NCBI GenBank assembly: GCA_028532985.1
Contig: JANCIK010000003.1
Location: 1,746,001-1,810,000, forward strand
Reading direction: 5' to 3'
Source: Stropharia rugosoannulata
Lineage: Eukaryota; Basidiomycota; Agaricomycetes; Agaricales; Strophariaceae
DNA: 64,000 nt
Below the pieces are notes generated by a model. That model did not search any database. It was not told where the DNA came from and worked only from the letters and a program-made list of their open reading frames with translations. Both the position numbers and the translations under genes were made by a program. Each line of letters opens with the position of its first letter. The first letter of the stretch is position 1. Below, one piece after another: positions 10,492-20,749 of this stretch.

Positions 10492-13023
10492 TCAAAAAGG
10501 AAGACCCCAAGAGCGAGCAACAGCGGGCTCGGCCTCGTTCCTAGCGGCAACCCGGAGGGGCAGGAGAAGGGGGCGGAGTCCAGGTCCGTGGTGTGCTTTG
10601 CGCTGCGCAAAGAACAGCTCGCGCGCACGGTGGCGCTCAGCGAGGGCGGCACGCTCCCGCGCAACCGTATCCTCGTCGCCGAAGAAGCGCTGGCGAGGCG
10701 CGGCCCCACGGAGACCGACGCGGCGCGAAGGGGGTTCGCTAACAAATGTGCGCGACGCAGGCCCAGGCGTGCTGAAGCACCGCGTAGGGGAGACCTGGGG
10801 CGTGTACTTGTACCGCGGAGCGTTGCCCCGGAGGCCGACGCGCCTTGTTGGAATGTTGGGAGGAGGGACGAATGCGATGGGCTCGTTCTCGCGCTCGACG
10901 ACGCGCTGGGGCTTCGTTTCGGCAACGGAAACGGTGGCGGCGGCGGCGGCGGTGGTGGTGGTGGTAACGACAGTGGTGATAGAAGAGACGCTGCCTCGTG
11001 ACGATGTGGAGGTCGATGGAGGGGTAAGAGACACGCTACTGCGCGTTGTGAGCTGCTTGGAGGTGTCCGCGGGGCGCGTTGTGGTGTCGCGTGTGTTTCG
11101 GGCAGCGTTGAAAGGCGGTAGGACGCCGAGGGGGCTGCGAGGGAGCCGACGAGGAAGAGAAAAGTTGTAGACCGAGGTAGGGAGACGCGGCAGAGGAATG
11201 GAAGGGGGAACGCGCCTGGGCTCGGGAGAGAGACTAGCAGAGCGCAGCTGCAGACCAGTAGGGTAGGTAATAACTTGACCATCGACGTCGTCGTCAGCGG
11301 GGGAGATAATGATACTAGGGATACCCATTGTATTCGCGGCGGTGGCCGTCTCCCTGCTGGCGATGACAGTCGAAGCGTTGCTCAGCATTTCAGACAACGC
11401 AGACTGGAACGAGATAGAAGGTGAACTGAAGTTGTGAACGTCGATGGCAAGCCCAGTGTTGAGACGAGCGGAGCGATTAGTCTTTTTGACGGCAGCAAGA
11501 TCCTGAGAGATGCTGGTCATCACGATATCCGAAGGTGTAGACACAAGAGAGGACTGCGCAGGAGAGGCTTCCGAAGAGGTAGAGAGGACATCCGAGCCAG
11601 GGGAGCTATCCTGAGGCGACGACTCAGTAGAAGACAGACCAGAGTCGTCGTCCTGCTCCGGAGACGAGCCAGAGAGCTCAGTAGCCATATCAAAATCTTC
11701 AAAAGAGGAAGCAGAGGGTGAAGTAGGGGAGACCACAAGAGCCGAGTCCGTGGCATTTACAGACGAGCCAGCAGCAGATAGAGATTCCATATCAGAGACA
11801 GGTTCATTTTCAGAGAGCTCGATAGAAGAGAGACCAAGAGTCAAGTCGTCAGGGCTCAAGGCGGCATCAGTGACGTCTTCTTCGACAGACATAACATCGT
11901 CCTGGTCGGCAGAAGCATCGTTGGACTGGCCAGAGGTGTTGTACAGGGATGACTCAGAGATTCTAAAGAACACACGAGCAGAGTAGACAGTAAGAGGTTC
12001 AGGCAGAGTTTCACCGAGCTTAGTGTAGGAGTCGTAGAGATCTTCAATAGCGGTGTTGACGGGTGCGCCGTAGTTGGCTTCGAAGAGACGCTCGATTTCG
12101 CTGAAAGATTCGATGGAGGAGCAGGTGGCATCACGTTTGTTCTTGGGGAATCTGGGGACTTCGATGATGTCGGGCTCCCTGGTGCGCTGTTCGAGAGAGA
12201 TGGAATGGTAGCCAGAGTCATTTGCTTCCGTGGAGATGTCCGCGTCGTCAGTGTCCGGGGCCTTGGTATCCACAGAGGGAGTAACTATATCCGGAGACTG
12301 GGCGGGGGTGGAGACGGAGGGGGTAGAGTATTGAGACCCGGAAGATTCGGTGGTGGCGGGAGAACCGCATTCGAGGGCAGGTGTCAACGGTGGGGTATCT
12401 TCTTCCGGGGTCTTTTCTTTGGGAGGCGGGAGAGGTCCATAGAGAGGGAGAACATTTGCCGAGTCGACGACGAGAGAGTGTCTGTAAGCTGGACCCCATA
12501 CTGATACGTTGTATTTTATCAGATTGAAGGAGTGTAAAGATAGTAAAGTAGACATACCAGATTCGCGACGATCCTTTTTAGTGAAGGGGTCTTTTTTCTT
12601 TTCGCTGATGTGGAGGATACGACGAACGCCATTGCCAAATTCTTCAGATGAGGGGAACTCAACGGCGGGGATGCTATCGAGGACACGGCGCCAGTATGTG
12701 ACGATGTGTGATGCAGTCGAACGACCTGCTGCGCTGATTGTTTTGGTGACTGAAGTATAACCGTTGATTAAAGGCGAGACGATAAAATTGAAGAGGTGCT
12801 TCTTGACTGCAACGCGGTTAATGGCGGGCAGGTTTAATACGAATAACCACGTACTTGTGACGATGTAAGAGACGGAGACATTGGGCGTGGTGACTGGGAG
12901 CTCGATAAGAGTGTCGCCCTCTTGGGCGGGGGTGAACACGAGTTTGTAAACTTTGCTGAAAGCTTGGATGATGTCGTTTATCGCGACGAGGACGTTGAGT
13001 ATCACCAAAAGGTACCACGACAT
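10492..13023 (-). CDS. Unrecognised Ser/Thr-rich protein with hydrophobic N-terminus
   Basis: I do not recognise the family. The reading frame is open for 843 codons. However, 12500-12556 is a canonical 57-nt intron (GTATGT donor, TATCAG acceptor) whose length is a multiple of three, so the real product is probably 824 aa. The N-terminus is strongly hydrophobic (MSWYLLVILNVLVAI, then YIVTSTWLFVLNLPAI about residues 53-68), suggesting one or two membrane segments or a reticulon-like hairpin. The middle (residues 200-600) is acidic, Ser/Thr-rich and probably disordered. The C-terminal third is basic, with two copies of RRVGLRG[NA]APR. A TATA box lies about 65 bp upstream of the ATG. A membrane-anchored scaffold is one possibility, but no function can be assigned. 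Confidence 0.7.
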   Translation of the reverse strand: MSWYLLVILNVLVAINDIIQAFSKVYKLVFTPAQEGDTLIELPVTTPNVSVSYIVTSTWLFVLNLPAINRVAVKKHLFNFIVSPLINGYTSVTKTISAAGRSTASHIVTYWRRVLDSIPAVEFPSSEEFGNGVRRILHISEKKKDPFTKKDRRESGMSTLLSLHSFNLIKYNVSVWGPAYRHSLVVDSANVLPLYGPLPPPKEKTPEEDTPPLTPALECGSPATTESSGSQYSTPSVSTPAQSPDIVTPSVDTKAPDTDDADISTEANDSGYHSISLEQRTREPDIIEVPRFPKNKRDATCSSIESFSEIERLFEANYGAPVNTAIEDLYDSYTKLGETLPEPLTVYSARVFFRISESSLYNTSGQSNDASADQDDVMSVEEDVTDAALSPDDLTLGLSSIELSENEPVSDMESLSAAGSSVNATDSALVVSPTSPSASSFEDFDMATELSGSSPEQDDDSGLSSTESSPQDSSPGSDVLSTSSEASPAQSSLVSTPSDIVMTSISQDLAAVKKTNRSARLNTGLAIDVHNFSSPSISFQSALSEMLSNASTVIASRETATAANTMGIPSIIISPADDDVDGQVITYPTGLQLRSASLSPEPRRVPPSIPLPRLPTSVYNFSLPRRLPRSPLGVLPPFNAARNTRDTTTRPADTSKQLTTRSSVSLTPPSTSTSSRGSVSSITTVVTTTTTAAAAATVSVAETKPQRVVERENEPIAFVPPPNIPTRRVGLRGNAPRYKYTPQVSPTRCFSTPGPASRTFVSEPPSRRVGLRGAAPRQRFFGDEDTVARERAALAERHRARELFFAQRKAHHGPGLRPLLLPLRVAARNEAEPAVARSWGLPF

Positions 13024-13086
13024 GGCGGGCTAGTGCGCTGGCGAGTAAGTGGTAGGCGATAGAGAAGAGATGGGAGGAGGGAGGGA

Positions 13087-13094
13087 TTTATATA
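13087..13094 (-). promoter_or_regulatory. TATA box for the unknown 824-aa gene
   Basis: TATATAAA on the minus strand lies 64-71 bp upstream of the ATG at 13023, at a plausible distance for a fungal promoter. Confidence 0.6.
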
Positions 13095-13721
13095 CCCAAC
13101 AGACGCGATCGAGCGATCACATATTTGTTCGTGCTAGTGAGACAGAAAGATATGTTTATTTTGCGAAAGAGAGACGCGAAGAAGAGTGTGCAGGTATTTG
13201 GAGAAATGACGAGTTATTTGGCGTTTTAGAAAATATTTGGAGGTCGTTCGTTGATCAGGACATAGTCACAGATGCCGATGTAGAGGGCAGCCCAGATACA
13301 GTCAAGTACTTCCAGAGTATTAGACATCCATTCGATAAATACAAGTATTGCGTTTATCAGATTATTCCTTCACTATTCGCAGAAAGGAATGTTTGAATGG
13401 GTTGATTGTTGCCAGATCATAATTACATCGCAGATCCAGATTGTCCAGTCACCTAGCATAACAAAAGCCATTTCAGATATCAAGCGAGTCTAAGAAAAGC
13501 TAGCAGTAGGATGACAAGCCAGAATCTAAATCAACAGGTCAAGCTTGAGTCAAGCTTCAAGAAGCGTTGAGCGTGTGTTCGTGGTGCAGATGCCGGCACT
13601 TGCCGAGGCTGACTAATGGATATTTGCGGGCAGTCGAGGTGGAGGTTTGAATGGGCGACAAACCGTCTTCTCCTCTTCCCCCATCCCAGCTCCCCCATCC
13701 CTGTTCCTTTCCCCTCCACAC
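13095..13721. other. Intergenic region between divergent genes
   Basis: 627 bp separate the TATA box of the minus-strand gene from the RBM26/27-like start. Short ORFs on both strands (for example 13531-13835) have low-complexity Gly/Arg/Lys composition and overlap each other. The only regular feature is a pyrimidine-rich tract at 13665-13725, directly upstream of the plus-strand ATG. Confidence 0.5.
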
Positions 13722-16638
13722 ATGGTATTTGATCCCGAATCCGCACAACATCTCAAGCCATGGCTCATTAGGACTCTCGAACCCATGTCCGTCTGCATTC
13801 ATGCCTTTTTCGCAAACCGCAATTTGACCCTGCAATTTCTTTAGATGTGACGCAGAACCCGGCGCGCTTGCGGACTACATTCTTGCGCTTCTGAAACATA
13901 ACGTTCCAGAAAATGAGATGCGGCAGGAGCTGGCTGTGCAGCTGGAAGAGTTCCTGGAAAAAGGTTGGCCATTTCATGACGTTATGCTCTTCGTTTCGTA
14001 CCTTCTAACGGCTTTTTCAACAGAATGCAGTACTTTTATCGAGACACTATTCACCGTCATCCGCACAAAATCGTATCTCCCATATCAAGCCGTCCCCCCT
14101 TCACCATCTTTCCCTGATAAACCTCTGGATACTGGCATCCCCATCCCTTTCGACGCTCTTCTGACGCCAACCTCAACATCGCCAGACCGTACTCGAAAAC
14201 GGAGTACGACCGACGATGAGCGCGATGGGCGGCCCCCTGCCAAAGGTCCAAGATTGAACAATAACGCCCAATTCTCGCGATATGGGAACGGTGGAGGTGA
14301 TCAAATGGGCCCGCATTCGTCGGGTGGCTGGACGCGGCCGCCCTTCAGAGACGGCGGTATGGGTATGGGTATGGGCATGGGCATGGGCATGATCCCATTC
14401 GGCGGTCCAATGGTTGGTATGCCGATGAACGGGATGGGCATGATGAATAACAGACGCCCGCAGGGATATCAACCCCCAGACCAGAAACGAGGCTTGTGCC
14501 GAGACTATCATCGTAGGTCGTGTTTTCTCTTATCCTGTTGATGCTAAACGCAGCTCCTACAGAAAATGGGTTCTGCGCACGCGGGCCGATGTGCAAATTC
14601 AGCCACGGCGATGACGCCGTCGTGCCAGGCCAGATCTACCCAGGTAATGGGATGTTCATACCGCCTTTCCCCCCGAATGTCGGTGGAATGCCCTTTATGC
14701 CACAGGGCGCCGCATATGATCCTCATGAGTCCAGAATGGACATGCGCCCACAGGGTGGCCGCCAACATCAGCGGGCACCTATTCTGCCTCGAATACAACA
14801 AGAGGACGGGAGTCGAGTCATTCACCCCGCCAATGCATCCGGAGAACTACCGGTTATTCAGGACCTTACACCCACTGTCCCACCAGAGAACGCTGCGGGC
14901 GACTCTCAACCGCAGGGCGATGTGGAGATGCAACAAAATACTTCCCAGCCCCAGGCACCGCCTCCGAACCCACCACAGATGCAAGGTGGCGCTTATCCGA
15001 TGCCTCATATGGAAAATGGATACCATCCTGGATCAATGATGGATATGGATCACGCAAACAGTATGCGGCCACCGACAGCAGGAGGAAGAGGGCAGTTCCG
15101 GGGCAGAGGCGGTGGGAGGGGGCGGGGAACGTTCGGTGGCGAAGTGCACAACTTCCGCCCGGAGAAGCGGAATGACAAAACCCTCGTCGTGGAAAAGATC
15201 CCGGAGGACAAGCTCTCATTGGAGAGCGTGAACGCGTGGTTCAAGCGGTTCGGCACGGTGACGAACGTCGCCATCGACGCTATGAACGCCAAAGCGCTCG
15301 TCAGCTTTGCGTTGCATGACGAGGCGCATGCCGCGTGGAAGTCGGAGGACGCGGTGTTTGGTAATCGGTTTGTGAAGGTCTTTTGGCACCGGCCGATGGA
15401 GGGCCATGGTCAGCAGGGCGCGCGCATGCTTGCTGCGTCTGCGCCGCTTGTCGCGAATATGAGCGGGAACTCTGAACCGGCATCGATTACTGCACCATCC
15501 GCACCCGCGCCCGTGTCTGCCACACCTAGCGCGACGCCAGCACCCGCCCCGACTCCCCGCAAGACCCCGGCAGCGACGTCCGCTGCTGCCCTGCTCGCGG
15601 CGAAATCGCAGCTGCTCGAGCAGACGATCGCGGAGCAGAAGAAGCTGATGGCGGCGCTGAGCACGGCGAGTCCCGCAGAAAAGAAGGAGATTATGGCGCA
15701 GTTCAAGAAGCTAGACGAGGAGATGAAGAAGCTGAAGGAGGCGACGCCGACGCCTGCGCCGACCGGCGCCGCGAAGAAGCCCGCGGACGCGCTTACGGAC
15801 CACGAGCGCCGGGAGCGCGAGAGGCTGGATAGGGAGCTGGAGCTGCACGGCACTGTGACGGACAAGGGCGAGGAGAGTGCGGAGGACCTCCAGGCGAGGT
15901 TGCAGAAGCTGAAGGAAGAGGTGCGCTGGGTTTGTTTGTATTGCGTTTGATGATGAAGGGCTGACTTGGTTTGGATTGTAGGCCGCCAGTCTTGGGTTGG
16001 AGTCTCCGCTGCCCTCAACGTCATATCGGGGAGGATACCGCGGTCGTGCGCGCGGAGGACCGAGGGGCTTCGCTCGCGGTGGGTACATGCGCGGTGGGCC
16101 TCCCCGTGGCAGTATGAAACTCGACAACCGGCCGAAGAAGCTGCTGATCAAGGGTGCGGGCGAAGACAAGTACCAGGCGCTGAAAGACTGGTATGAGGTG
16201 CGTGGGGTAGGCTGCATTGCTATGACTGTTCAATACTAACTTTTTTTGACAGACTACCGGACAACTAGATACGGTAGAATCTGCAGACAATGGCGCTTAT
16301 ATCGTGTCCTTCAAGTCGAGATCAGCTGCAGAAATGGTATGTATTCAGATGCGCTAGTATTGTATATGTAGCTAATAATGTCTATCTAGGGTTTGGCCAA
16401 GGGCACGAATATTCCCATCGTCGGCTCTGTACAAGTTTCGTGGTATACAGGGACGACAGAGACGCCGGTCAAGACCACAAAACCCACAGTTGCAGACACG
16501 ACAGTGAACGGCAGCTACTCGTCGGGGTCGCGCTCGCGCTCGCCGGAGCTGCTGATCACGCATATTCCTGAAGAGGAGGTAGTGGCAAGCGGGTGGGGTG
16601 GCGGCGACGACGACGAGGACGGGATGGGGCTGCGTTGA
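13722..16638 (+). CDS. PWI-like / CCCH zinc finger / RRM RNA-binding protein, RBM26/RBM27 (S. pombe Rmn1) type
   Basis: Seven exons. Exon 1 (13722-13786) joins exon 2 (13845-13964) to give LKPWLIRTLEPICDAEPGAL, and exon 3 adds LFTVIRTKSYLPY; together these form the N-terminal PWI-like fold. A CCCH finger spans the next intron (CRDYHQNGFCARGPMCKFSH, spacing C-x8-C-x5-C-x3-H). A Met/Gly repeat lies at 14355-14395. The first RRM runs from KTLVVEKIPEDKLS to NRFVKVFWHRP (about 15175-15390). A Lys/Glu-rich coiled coil follows, then an RGG-type patch near 16030-16110, and a second degenerate RRM is split over the last introns. Human RBM26/27 and fission yeast Rmn1 belong to nuclear RNA-decay adaptor complexes (PAXT/MTREC). 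A similar role here is inferred from the shared domain order. Confidence 0.9.
14355..14395 (+). repeat. In-frame GGNATG hexamer repeat (Met-Gly repeat)
   Basis: Consecutive hexamers, GGTATG then GGCATG, encode an alternating Met-Gly tract inside the RBM26/27-like gene. It is a likely site of length variation. Confidence 0.85.
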
Positions 16639-16996
16639 GTCTGATATCGGATGGCTAGATCTCATTTTTTTTCACTGTTCTGCTTGCAATGTTTGTAATA
16701 CCTTACTCTACAACGAGCTCGAATATTAGTCGGGGGTCGTACGCTGACCGCCCGGACACGCCGCTTGCTTCTGCTTCCTCTTCGTGTGATCGCGCGTCTG
16801 AATTTTGAGTGATTACTCGTGCATAACAAGATGTAGTTCTTTTGCATTCAAGGTTCTGTGTGTACATCTTAATATGCCTTACAAACCTCGATGCGGCCCA
16901 AGATAATAATGAGATGAAGAATAAGCAGTAGGATATGTATTAGATATCTGGGTTAGATCTACCGACTCCCGTGCGTGTATGCGTCCGAGTCGAGCA
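16639..16996. other. Convergent 3' region
   Basis: 358 bp lie between the stops of two convergent genes. There is a T-run near 16662 and AT-rich patches consistent with overlapping 3' UTRs. No gene is seen. Confidence 0.5.
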
Positions 16997-18690
16997 TTAG
17001 ACGACGACGCTCCAGTCGCTGGGGATGGCGCCAGTCTGGCGGCCGACGAGCTCGGTCCAGATGGCGCGCGAGACGGGGCCCATGCCGTCCTGCTCTGTCG
17101 GGATGAGGATGTCCTCGCCGAGGTAGCCAATGCGGTCGACGGGGCTGATCACAGCGGCGGTGCCTAACGCGGTGTTCGTCAGCTCCGCTTTTATTTTAAA
17201 GAGAAAAAAATGCTTACCAGCACCGAACATTTCGACGACAGTGCCTGCCTGCGCGGCCTCCTTCACCTCGCGCATCGTTACGGGCCGCTCGGACACGGTG
17301 ACGTTGGCGGGGAGGTTCGCGAGGCGTGTCTTGCCCGCCGCGTGGTCGCGCGCGAGGGACAGCACGGAGTCGCGTGTGATACCGGGGAGAATCATACCGT
17401 CGAGGGGGGGCGTGACGAGCTCGTAGCCTACGGCGGTGAATGCATTAGTGGGTGGCAGGGCGGAGAGTAGTGGGGAGGGCGTACCACCGTCAGAGGTGCG
17501 GAAGACGACGAACATGTTCATCGTGCCGACCTCGGTGATGTAGTGCTCGGGGCCGTGCAGCCAGAGGTTCTGTGCGTAGCCCTGCTTCGCGGCGTGCTGC
17601 TGGGGAAGGATGCCGGGCGCGTAGTTGACGCCGAGCTTGTACGCGCCGGTGCCTGTGAATGCGTGAGAGGTTGTGCTGGGGGTAGAGAGACGGGATACGT
17701 ACCACCGGGTGCGGCGCGAACGTACTCGGTCGTTCCATACAGCGCGATGGGCTTGAAGCCGTTGGGGTAGTAAGGTCCGACGGGGCTGAGGATGACGAAG
17801 AGAAGGGCCTCGTTTGGCGGGCCGACGCCAATGGCTTTCTGTGTGCCAACTGGGGTAATGATAAGTCATGGGGCGATTAGAAAGGGAGGACGGGCAGAAT
17901 TACTGAGTGAAGGCCGGATGTAGAGGCTGTGGCCTGGCTCGGTGGGGATCCAGTGCTGGTCAAGGCGGATGAGGTCCTTGATGAGGGTGAGGAGGGCGTC
18001 TCCGTCGAATGCCTGTGAAGGGTAAGGTCAGCGGTCGGCAGGCAGAATGAAGGGAACGCACGGGAAGCGCAATTCGGCTCGCGCTAGTGTTCATGCGCTT
18101 CATGTTCATGTCGGGCCTGAATATGCGGACGTGGCCGTTGGGGTCCTTGTAGGCCTTCATGCCCTCGAAAATGGTCTGTGCATAATGCAGCACGGTGGAG
18201 CTAGGCTCGAGCTCGAGCGGGCCGTCTGGGGGAGATGTGTGAGCGGGCTGGAGAGGGCAATACGGCACGCGGGCGACTGACAGGGCTTGATCTGGGGCGT
18301 GCCCCATCCACTCTCGGCAGACCAGGGGACGGTGAGCATGTGGTCGGTCTGGCGCGACGTGCATGAGAAGTGAGGGGAGGGCCATGGCTGGCTGATGACT
18401 CACGAAAGTGTGCCCAAACTTGAGCGTCGACGCTGGCGGCTGGGGCTTGGGCGTGCTCGTGCGGATGACCTGGAGCTTGGAGGCCTGCAGGACAATGCGG
18501 GGTTATGGTTTGGTGCATGAGTGGTGGAGAGACATACATCTATGTCGGGGAGCGCCGACGCCTTTGCGCTCATGAGGCGCACAGGCGCAGCGGGGGCGAC
18601 AGCGACGCGCAACGCTGGGCGCTGTACGCGGGCAACGCGGCGGCCTGAGACGAGGACGGAGCGCAGGGCACGGGAGAGGGGCAGGGACAT
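16997..18690 (-). CDS. BAT1: Branched-chain amino-acid aminotransferase, mitochondrial
   Basis: PLP enzyme that interconverts Leu/Ile/Val and their 2-oxo acids, with glutamate/2-oxoglutarate as partner. The start at 18690 gives MSLPLSRALRSVLVSGRRVA, an Arg-rich mitochondrial presequence. Family motifs in order are LKFGHTF, LEPSSTVLHYAQTIFEGMKA, HVRIFRPDMNMKRMN, the PLP-lysine region TGAYKLGVNYAPG, ITEVGTMNMFVVF and MILPGITRDSVLSLA, ending in AVISPVDRIGYLGEDI. At least seven introns interrupt it. One is a 54-nt in-frame intron just before TAAVISPV (donor GTAAGC). A longer in-frame ATG at 18855 exists, but the extra codons are the remnant of the neighbouring pseudogene, so 18690 is preferred. 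The symbol follows yeast usage; this single gene could serve as the only isozyme. Confidence 0.93.
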
Positions 18691-18759
18691 GGCAGAAGGG
18701 AACCAAGCAACTCTCGATTTTTCGGAACTAAGTACAAACTCTGTTCTCGGCATTATCTG

Positions 18760-19218
18760 CCGATTTGCAGCACCTCCGTCCCCTCGCTCGAACGCTTCTC
18801 CCTTGTCGTCGAACCGCCGCCTGCACTCATCGCTCTCCAGCTCATCCTCGCTCACTGCGTAGTACTCCGGCTCCTTGACTTGGTCATAATTATCGGCCCA
18901 AAGCTTCGCGTCGCCTGCACCAGCAACGTCGCCGCCCGCGAGTTCGCCACGCGCGTCTGCCTAGCACGGTCGAATAAACTCCTGCGGCTGCGCATCGTAA
19001 TTGTCGTCGAAAGCTTTAGCAAAGCCGACGTCGCGCGATGATGACTCACCGCTGCCTCGTCATGCGCTGAGTATAGGAATCGTTGCACACACAAACCACC
19101 TCGTCCCGCACATAATATCTTTCATCTTTCCGCCACATGGGTCATGCATAGTGCGCTGCTCCACTGCCTGCTCAAGTCTCGAGTCATCCGGGATGTAAAG
19201 ACACGGAATGTTCACCAT
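18760..19218 (-). pseudogene. Degenerate copy A of the tandem small-protein family
   Basis: The start region MVNIPCLYIPDDSRLEQAV matches intact copies B and D. The frame then breaks. YSxYHE survives only in the next frame as FLYSAHDEA, near 19065. Exon 2 is interrupted by a stop (FIRPC* near 18960) before recognisable SRAATLLV...SFGPIIMTKS. A second frameshift moves the C-terminal SEDELESDECRRRFD (matching ASELESKEF in copy B) into the frame that runs into the aminotransferase gene. At least two frameshifts and one stop make it non-coding unless splicing is very unusual. Its 3' end is only about 70 bp from the aminotransferase start. Confidence 0.75.
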
Positions 19219-19367
19219 CGTTGCTGATGAGCTATGTCCGAGCGTCCAGCACGGCGTACGTTCCTGGGAGTAGGAATACAATATAATTTGGGGCTTTGGA
19301 GCTTTACAGACCTATTTTGCACACTATGGACTTGGTTGACCATCCTTGGCCACGTGTAGACGAATCT

Positions 19368-19380
19368 GGAAGTAACTTCC
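19368..19380. promoter_or_regulatory. 13-bp dyad GGAAGTAACTTCC upstream of copy A
   Basis: Inverted repeat GGAA-N5-TTCC about 150 bp upstream of the ATG of copy A. Close relatives lie upstream of copies B and C. It is probably an inherited promoter element; the binding factor is unknown. Confidence 0.5.
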
Positions 19381-19468
19381 TTATCTAGTTAATGGGCGCT
19401 TACACAACGGAACACGTTTATCATAGCGGATAGCAAAATGTCATACAAAGAAAACGAAATTAAGGAAA

Positions 19469-20081
19469 CTAGGTAACATGCACCTGATTCGTATCCGTGT
19501 TCCAAAGGATGACGTTCGGCTGCTTCAGCAACTTGGCCACCTCCTTCTCCGTAAACTCCCTCTTCTTCTTCTCAAACCTCAGTCGGTTCTGCTGGAACTC
19601 CTTGCTCTCCAGCTCACTAGCATCCAAGGGGAGAAACTCCAGCGGCTTCACCTCGCCCGTCTTTCTGTTCGCGACCGCGTTCATCTTGATGACAATAATC
19701 GGGCCATGGCTCCTCGGCTGTGCGAGCAGCCTCGCCGCCCGTGAGTTGGGCGACCGAGCCGCGACGGCGTTGTCGTCCATGTACTCCTCGTAGAGGATGA
19801 ACTGCTCAGGCAGCTCCGTGGCCTTTTTGCCTTCATACTAAACACCGCGCATACGTGAAAGGGGAGTGTTGGTGTGCATGTCGCGGACTTACCTGCTTCT
19901 CGTGATACTCCGAGTATAGGATGGTCTGGTCGCGTCTGCGACATCTGAGCATGTGGTTGCAAACGACGTCGTCAAATTGTTTCCCGGGCGGGATCCAGAC
20001 TGTGCGCGGCTGGACCGGGTCGCTCGAAGTGGAGTCGTCCGGGATAAAGAGGCAGGGAAATGTATCGGTGGGCTTTTCCAT
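19469..20081 (-). CDS. Small-protein family, copy B (intact, unknown function)
   Basis: Two exons. Exon 1 encodes 63 aa (MEKPTDTFPCLFIPDDS... to YSEYHEKQ). A standard intron (GTAAGT donor, TTTAG acceptor, about 19834-19892) follows, then YEGKKATELPEQFILYEEYM..., giving about 185 aa in all. Shared signatures are PCLFIPDDS, WIPPGKQFDDVV, LYSEYHE, SHGPIIV, TGE[VI]xPL and a basic Arg/Lys/Glu-rich C-terminus after ELESKEF. There is no signal peptide or membrane segment. I do not recognise the family. The D-x-x-ILYSEYHE and SHGP motifs are conserved between copies, so the protein is probably under selection. A TATA-like CATATAAAGG lies about 90 bp upstream. It is one of two intact members in this array. 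Confidence 0.7.
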
Positions 20082-20171
20082 AGCGGACTCACCAGTCTTG
20101 TTCGACTGAGGGTAAAGAACGAAGATGTAGCGGGGTAATGTGTTCCTGGTGTCAAGGTGGAGCTATTCAAT

Positions 20172-20181
20172 TCATGCCTTT
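20172..20181 (-). promoter_or_regulatory. TATA-like element for copy B
   Basis: CATATAAAGG on the minus strand about 90 bp upstream of the copy B start codon. Confidence 0.5.
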
Positions 20182-20234
20182 ATATGATCTCGAACAGGCT
20201 CCAACAAGGACCCGTTATCACGTGTGACTAAAAT

Positions 20235-20247
20235 GGAAACAATTTCC
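20235..20247. promoter_or_regulatory. 13-bp dyad GGAAACAATTTCC upstream of copy B
   Basis: Same GGAA-N5-TTCC design as upstream of copies A and C. It lies 154 bp upstream of the copy B ATG, nearly the same distance as in copy A. Confidence 0.5.
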
Positions 20248-20344
20248 ATATCGAGCTTGTGGACTCCATTTCGGAGTAACATATCCCCACCGGGCGTGGC
20301 TTGCCTTGAGAGAACGATCAAACGTTGTTTGAATGTCTCACTCT

Positions 20345-20360
20345 CTTAAGCTAGCTTAAG
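20345..20360. repeat. Perfect 16-bp palindrome CTTAAGCTAGCTTAAG
   Basis: A perfect self-complementary sequence in the spacer between copies B and D, flanked by CTCT and TCTCT. It could be a dimeric factor site or chance. Confidence 0.6.
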
Positions 20361-20394
20361 TCTCTCAAATTGGCATGTATCACGACGGTAAATC

Positions 20395-20440
20395 GTTACC
20401 GGTACCCCCGGGGGCACGTCACGTGGACAGGTAACGCGTC
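20395..20440. other. GTTACC/GGTAAC motif cluster with nested palindromes
   Basis: CGTTACCGGTACC, the palindrome CCCCCGGGGG, CACGTCACGTG and GGTAACGCG lie within 45 bp. The GTTACC word recurs in a second cluster at 21288-21345, so the two may be related sites. The E-box-like CACGTG core could be bound by a bHLH factor. This is inference only. Confidence 0.35.
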
Positions 20441-20705
20441 CGTGCGCTTGTCCGTGGCCCCCTCTCCATTCTTGCTGGGGCTCGCCGCCCGTTGTTCACC
20501 ATGAATGGTGCATGTACGGAAATGCACACCAAATCGAGGTATTAAGGCGCCGTCACCATGTGCCGTAATGCGGCTGCGCTGAATTTGCAGCGGAGAGAGA
20601 GCGGAGAAGTACAAAGTACAGCCGTGCGCAGCCGCTTGCTCTGTTCTCGGTTTTCCTAAAAGCGCGCTCAGTGTACACTTGCGTTGTATTATAGGCTGCG
20701 CTAAA

Positions 20706-20749
20706 TAACATCACTTATCCCCTGGTATAACATCACTTATCCCCTGGTA
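20706..20749. repeat. Perfect tandem direct repeat, 2 x 22 bp
   Basis: The 22-bp unit beginning TAACATCACTTATCCCCTGG occurs twice head to tail with no spacer (20706-20727, 20728-20749) in the non-coding spacer between copies B and D. Confidence 0.9.

Noticed and set aside
10209..11282. 357-codon minus-strand ORF beginning inside the unknown 824-aa gene
   Set aside because: It overlaps the coding frame of the 10492-13023 gene and is low-complexity Ser/Pro/Leu; a shadow frame.
18850..19218. Copy A as an intact gene with unusual splicing
   Set aside because: It would need two non-canonical introns to repair two frameshifts and to skip an internal stop. Decay is the simpler explanation.
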